From assembly GCF_027497175.1 (NCBI RefSeq), contig NZ_CP114901.1, positions 434,001 through 498,000 on the forward strand: a DNA stretch of 64,000 nucleotides. The letters run 5' to 3'. Source of the DNA: Verrucosispora sp. WMMD573 (GTDB lineage Bacteria; Actinomycetota; Actinomycetes; Mycobacteriales; Micromonosporaceae). Positions within the stretch are counted from its first letter, which is position 1. The number at the start of each line of letters is the position of its first letter. Positions 61,551 to 64,000 of the stretch are shown here, piece after piece. Both the position numbers and the translations under genes were made by a program. The notes below the pieces were generated by a model. That model ran no database searches. It saw only the letters and a program-made list of their open reading frames with translations, and had not been told where the DNA came from.

Positions 61551-63032
61551 GTGGAACTCGACTTCGAACGGTGTTACCGGGCCGTCGACAGCCGTGACCA
61601 GCGGTTCGACGGCTGGTTCTACACCGGCGTGACCTCAACTGGGATCTACTGCCGGCCGTCCTGTCCGGCGATGACCCCGAAGCGACGTAACGTGCGATTC
61701 TTCCCGTCGTCGGCGGCGGCCCAGCGGGCCGGGCTGCGCGCCTGCCGTCGCTGCCGCCCGGACGCCTCTCCCGGCTCACCCCAGTGGGACGTACGGGCCG
61801 ACGTGGTCGGCCGGGCGATGCGACTGATCGCCGACGGCGTGGTCGACCGCGACGGGGTGCCGGGGCTGGCCGCCCGGCTGGGCTACACCGAACGGCACCT
61901 GCATCGGATGCTGCGGGCGGAACTCGGCGCGGGTCCGCTGGCACTGGCCCGGGCTCAGCGCGCGCAGACCGCCCGCACCCTGATCGAGACGACCGGGCTG
62001 GGCCTGGCCGAGATCGCGTTCGCCGCCGGGTTCGGCAGCGTCCGGCAGTTCAACGACACCGTACGCGCGGTCTACGGCGCACCACCGTCGCAACTGCGAA
62101 GCGGAAATGGCACGGCTGTCCGTGGTGCGGGCACGGTCACCCTGCGGCTGGCGTACCGGCCACCGCTGCACGCCGCCGCGCTGCTCGATTTCCTCGCCCG
62201 GCGCACGCTGCCCGGCGTCGACGAGGTGGTCGACGGGGCGTACCGGCGGGGGTTGCGGCTGCCACACGGCCCCGGAGAGGCCACGCTCACTCCAGCGGTC
62301 GGTCACGTGGCGGCGACGCTGCGCCTGACCGACCTGCGCGACCTGGCCCCCGCCGTGGCCCGCTGCCGACGGCTGCTCGACCTGGACGCGGATCCGGCCG
62401 CCGTCGACCAGACGCTCGCCGCCGACCCCGCGCTGGCCGCGACGGTGGCGGCCGAGCCTGGGGTACGCGTCCCCCGCGCGGTGGACGGCTTCGAGATGGC
62501 CGTCCGCGCCATCGCCACCCAGCAGGTTTCCCTGGCCTCCGCCCGCACCACCCTCACCCACCTGCTCACCCACCCGGGTGCAGTTGATCAAGAAATTCTG
62601 GCCACGGCGAGCGCTTCCGGCCGGCGCAATGCTCTCGGTCAACAGGATGGGGCGCTGCGCGGGTTCGCGACCGCGGAGGAGGTGCTGAGGGTGCCGGATT
62701 CGGGGTTCCGGATGCCGGTGGGGCGGCGCGAAACGATCCGGGCGGTGGCTCGGGCGGTCGCAGCCGGTGAGCTTGACCTGGAGTCGGGTGGCGACCGGGA
62801 GGAGACGGTGCGGCGGTTGACCGCGATTCCTGGTGTCGGCGCCTGGACCGCGGGCTATCTGGCTATGCGCGCGCTCGGCGACCCCGACGCGTTCCTCCCC
62901 ACCGACCTCGCGCTACGTCGGGGCGCCGCCGCCCTCGGCCTCACCGACAACCCCAAGATCCTCGACGAGTACGCCGTCCGCTGGCGCCCCTGGCGGTCGT
63001 ATGCCGTGATCCGTCTCTGGCGATCGGCGTGA
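61551..63032 (+). CDS. Ada-AlkA fusion: methyl-sensing activator and 3-methyladenine DNA glycosylase
   Basis: 493 residues in three parts. Residues 1-75: N-Ada zinc domain with YCRPSCPA and CRRCRP, one cysteine of which accepts methyl from phosphotriesters. 80-185: AraC-type helix-turn-helix (LAARLGYTERHLHRMLRAE, IAFAAGFGSVRQFN). 200-490: AlkA glycosylase, HhH in LTAIPGVGAWTAGYLAMRAL and the catalytic Asp in PTDLALRR. It probably activates itself and ogt. The glycosylase carries a segment of unusual codon use near residues 345-365. Confidence 0.93.
   Translation: MELDFERCYRAVDSRDQRFDGWFYTGVTSTGIYCRPSCPAMTPKRRNVRFFPSSAAAQRAGLRACRRCRPDASPGSPQWDVRADVVGRAMRLIADGVVDRDGVPGLAARLGYTERHLHRMLRAELGAGPLALARAQRAQTARTLIETTGLGLAEIAFAAGFGSVRQFNDTVRAVYGAPPSQLRSGNGTAVRGAGTVTLRLAYRPPLHAAALLDFLARRTLPGVDEVVDGAYRRGLRLPHGPGEATLTPAVGHVAATLRLTDLRDLAPAVARCRRLLDLDADPAAVDQTLAADPALAATVAAEPGVRVPRAVDGFEMAVRAIATQQVSLASARTTLTHLLTHPGAVDQEILATASASGRRNALGQQDGALRGFATAEEVLRVPDSGFRMPVGRRETIRAVARAVAAGELDLESGGDREETVRRLTAIPGVGAWTAGYLAMRALGDPDAFLPTDLALRRGAAALGLTDNPKILDEYAVRWRPWRSYAVIRLWRSA
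62583..62643. repeat. Possible degenerate palindromic element inside alkA, copy E
   Basis: 61 bases framed by GTTGATCAAGA and the inverse of GTTGACCGAGA. Same length as copies A and B. Codons within are AT-ending (GTT GAT CAA GAA ATT, AAT GCT), unlike the rest of the gene. Confidence 0.4.
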
Positions 63033-63123
63033 GCCCGGCCGCCGGCTCCACCCGAATCCAACCGCCCGGCCCAGCCTCGGGTTTCCCGGGCAGGCCAGCA
63101 TCGATCCAACCCTGGAGAGCCGC

Positions 63124-63648
63124 ATGAGCAGTACGAACACCACGAGCAGCATGATCGACAGCACCGTCATCGACACCCCCGCCGGGCCGTTCACCGTTCT
63201 CGTCGGCCCGGACGGCGCGGTACGGGCGTCCGGGTTCACTCCGGACCCGGCGAACCTGCTGCCGCTTGTGCACCCCAGCCTGCGCGGTCAGCCTCGACAC
63301 CGGCCGGACCTCGGTCAGGTCACCGCAGCCGTCACCGACTACCTCGACGGCAACCTGACCGCGATCGACGACGTCCCGGTCGAACAACACACCGGCGGGG
63401 CGTTCATGGCTCATGCCTGGCAGGTGCTGCGCGACGTCAAACCGGGCGCACCGGTCACCTACACCGGGTACGCCGCCCTGGCCGGCCGCCCCACCGCGGT
63501 ACGCGCCGCCGCGGCGGCCTGCGCCCGCAATGCCGCCGCGCTGTTCGTCCCCTGCCACCGGGTGTTGCGTACCGACGGCACGCTCGGCGGCTACCGCTGG
63601 GGGCTGCCGGTGAAACGCTGGCTCCTCGACCACGAGCGACTCGGCTAG
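63124..63648 (+). CDS. ogt: Methylated-DNA-protein-cysteine methyltransferase (O6-alkylguanine)
   Basis: 174 residues. Active-site PCHRV with the acceptor Cys; RAAAAACARNAAALFVPCHR gives the arginine finger helix and wing. N-terminal domain is short. Suicide repair of O6-alkylguanine. Directly follows ada-alkA (91-base gap), so likely part of an adaptive-response unit. ATG 63124 follows GGAGAG. Confidence 0.95.
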   Translation: MSSTNTTSSMIDSTVIDTPAGPFTVLVGPDGAVRASGFTPDPANLLPLVHPSLRGQPRHRPDLGQVTAAVTDYLDGNLTAIDDVPVEQHTGGAFMAHAWQVLRDVKPGAPVTYTGYAALAGRPTAVRAAAAACARNAAALFVPCHRVLRTDGTLGGYRWGLPVKRWLLDHERLG

Positions 63649-63727
63649 CAACACACAATCGGTAACCATCACGGTGTGCAACGGCACTCGCCGGTCGCTC
63701 GCCGACCAGAGAGTGCCCACCCGCACG

Positions 63728-63851
63728 CTTTGCTCTGCTTCACTCCACGCAACAGGCCACTGAGTAGCGGTAATGCGTCAACAGCGCTTCGATGACGGAG
63801 GCGCCGCCCGTTGCGGAGGGTATCCGTTGCGTGGGTTGAAGCAGAGCAAAG
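63728..63851. repeat. Long-armed inverted repeat
   Basis: CTTTGCTCTGCTTCA plus 10 bases at 63728-63752 pairs with 63827-63851 (23 of 25 positions) around a 74-base loop. The rest of the region from the ogt stop to the window end shows no gene I can support. Confidence 0.7.
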
Positions 63852-64000
63852 GGGGTGGGGAGTGGTTGGGCGGTGGACCGTGACGCACACGCAGCGTCAG
63901 GAACCAGCCGGAGAACGGCGGTGGGCCGCGGGACCACAAGCAGCGGAGCAACGGCAAGGTGGAGGGGCAGTACGGCGAACGGCGGCACGACGGAGGGCGG

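Noticed and set aside
63740..63988. Minus-strand 82-codon frame at the window end
   Set aside because: Runs through the inverted repeat, has no ribosome site and no recognisable pattern.

Overview
The window is chromosomal DNA from a very GC-rich actinomycete, most likely of the family Micromonosporaceae (inferred from gene content and sequence style, not from a search). Pointers are mycothiol biology (mshB and a mycoredoxin), a WhiB7-type regulator, AdnA/AdnB in place of RecBCD, the actinomycete pair XRE/DUF5753 plus DUF397, a cold-shock protein, and many genes that start directly behind a -10 box with no ribosome binding site. I see no rRNA, tRNA, CRISPR array, prophage, insertion sequence or obvious biosynthetic cluster. 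Most of the window is core genome, and its novelty lies in small-scale structure.

Layout. 1-20.9 kb matches the mycobacterial Rv3197-Rv3202c neighbourhood: the end of an E1-like gene, an ABC1/UbiB kinase, whiB7 with a long attenuator-like leader and a coupled small downstream gene, uvrD2, mycoredoxin, an MFS exporter, an XRE/DUF397 pair, nudC, a heterodimeric M16 protease pair, cspA, adnB and adnA. 21-41 kb resembles the Rv1170-Rv1205 neighbourhood: two LOG-family genes, dapE and dapD (divergent), a secreted subtilase, an acetyltransferase, a large membrane protein with a hydrolase motif, a P-loop kinase, a SIMPL protein, prephenate dehydrogenase, ferredoxin-dapC, a GNAT protein, mshB with membrane-protein genes, and an S9 peptidase. 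41-47 kb is a complete oligopeptide/dipeptide ABC operon in the unusual order ATPase, ATPase, permease, permease, binding protein. 47-55 kb holds a Uma2-type nuclease gene, the tldD/tldE pair and an Sdh1-type succinate dehydrogenase operon. 55-64 kb is more accessory: a frameshifted AbiEi/DUF559 gene between two inverted copies of a palindromic repeat, a MutT-like gene, a PCD-like gene, a PH-domain gene, an internally deleted methyltransferase, a DUF218 gene, ychF, and a DNA-alkylation repair pair (Ada-AlkA fusion and O6-alkylguanine methyltransferase).

How the genes work together. Three themes recur. (1) Stress and repair: whiB7, uvrD2, mycoredoxin under a SigR-like promoter, AdnAB, ada-alkA, ogt and nudC. 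(2) Cell-wall diaminopimelate and aromatic amino-acid synthesis: dapC, dapD, dapE and tyrA. (3) Peptide import and proteolysis: dpp, the S8 and S9 peptidases, M16 and TldDE.

The observations I rate highest are: the complete reading of a whiB7 leader (promoter with WhiB7-type AT element, 94-codon leader ORF, competing hairpins, terminator with U-tract); a family of dispersed palindromic elements with GATCATG ends, two of which are 61-bp inverted copies flanking the AbiEi/DUF559 gene; mini-ORFs that exactly span the gap between the two subunit genes of both heterodimeric metalloprotease operons; and a consistent TANNNT-N6/7/8-start pattern that marks about a dozen leaderless genes and corrects several start sites.
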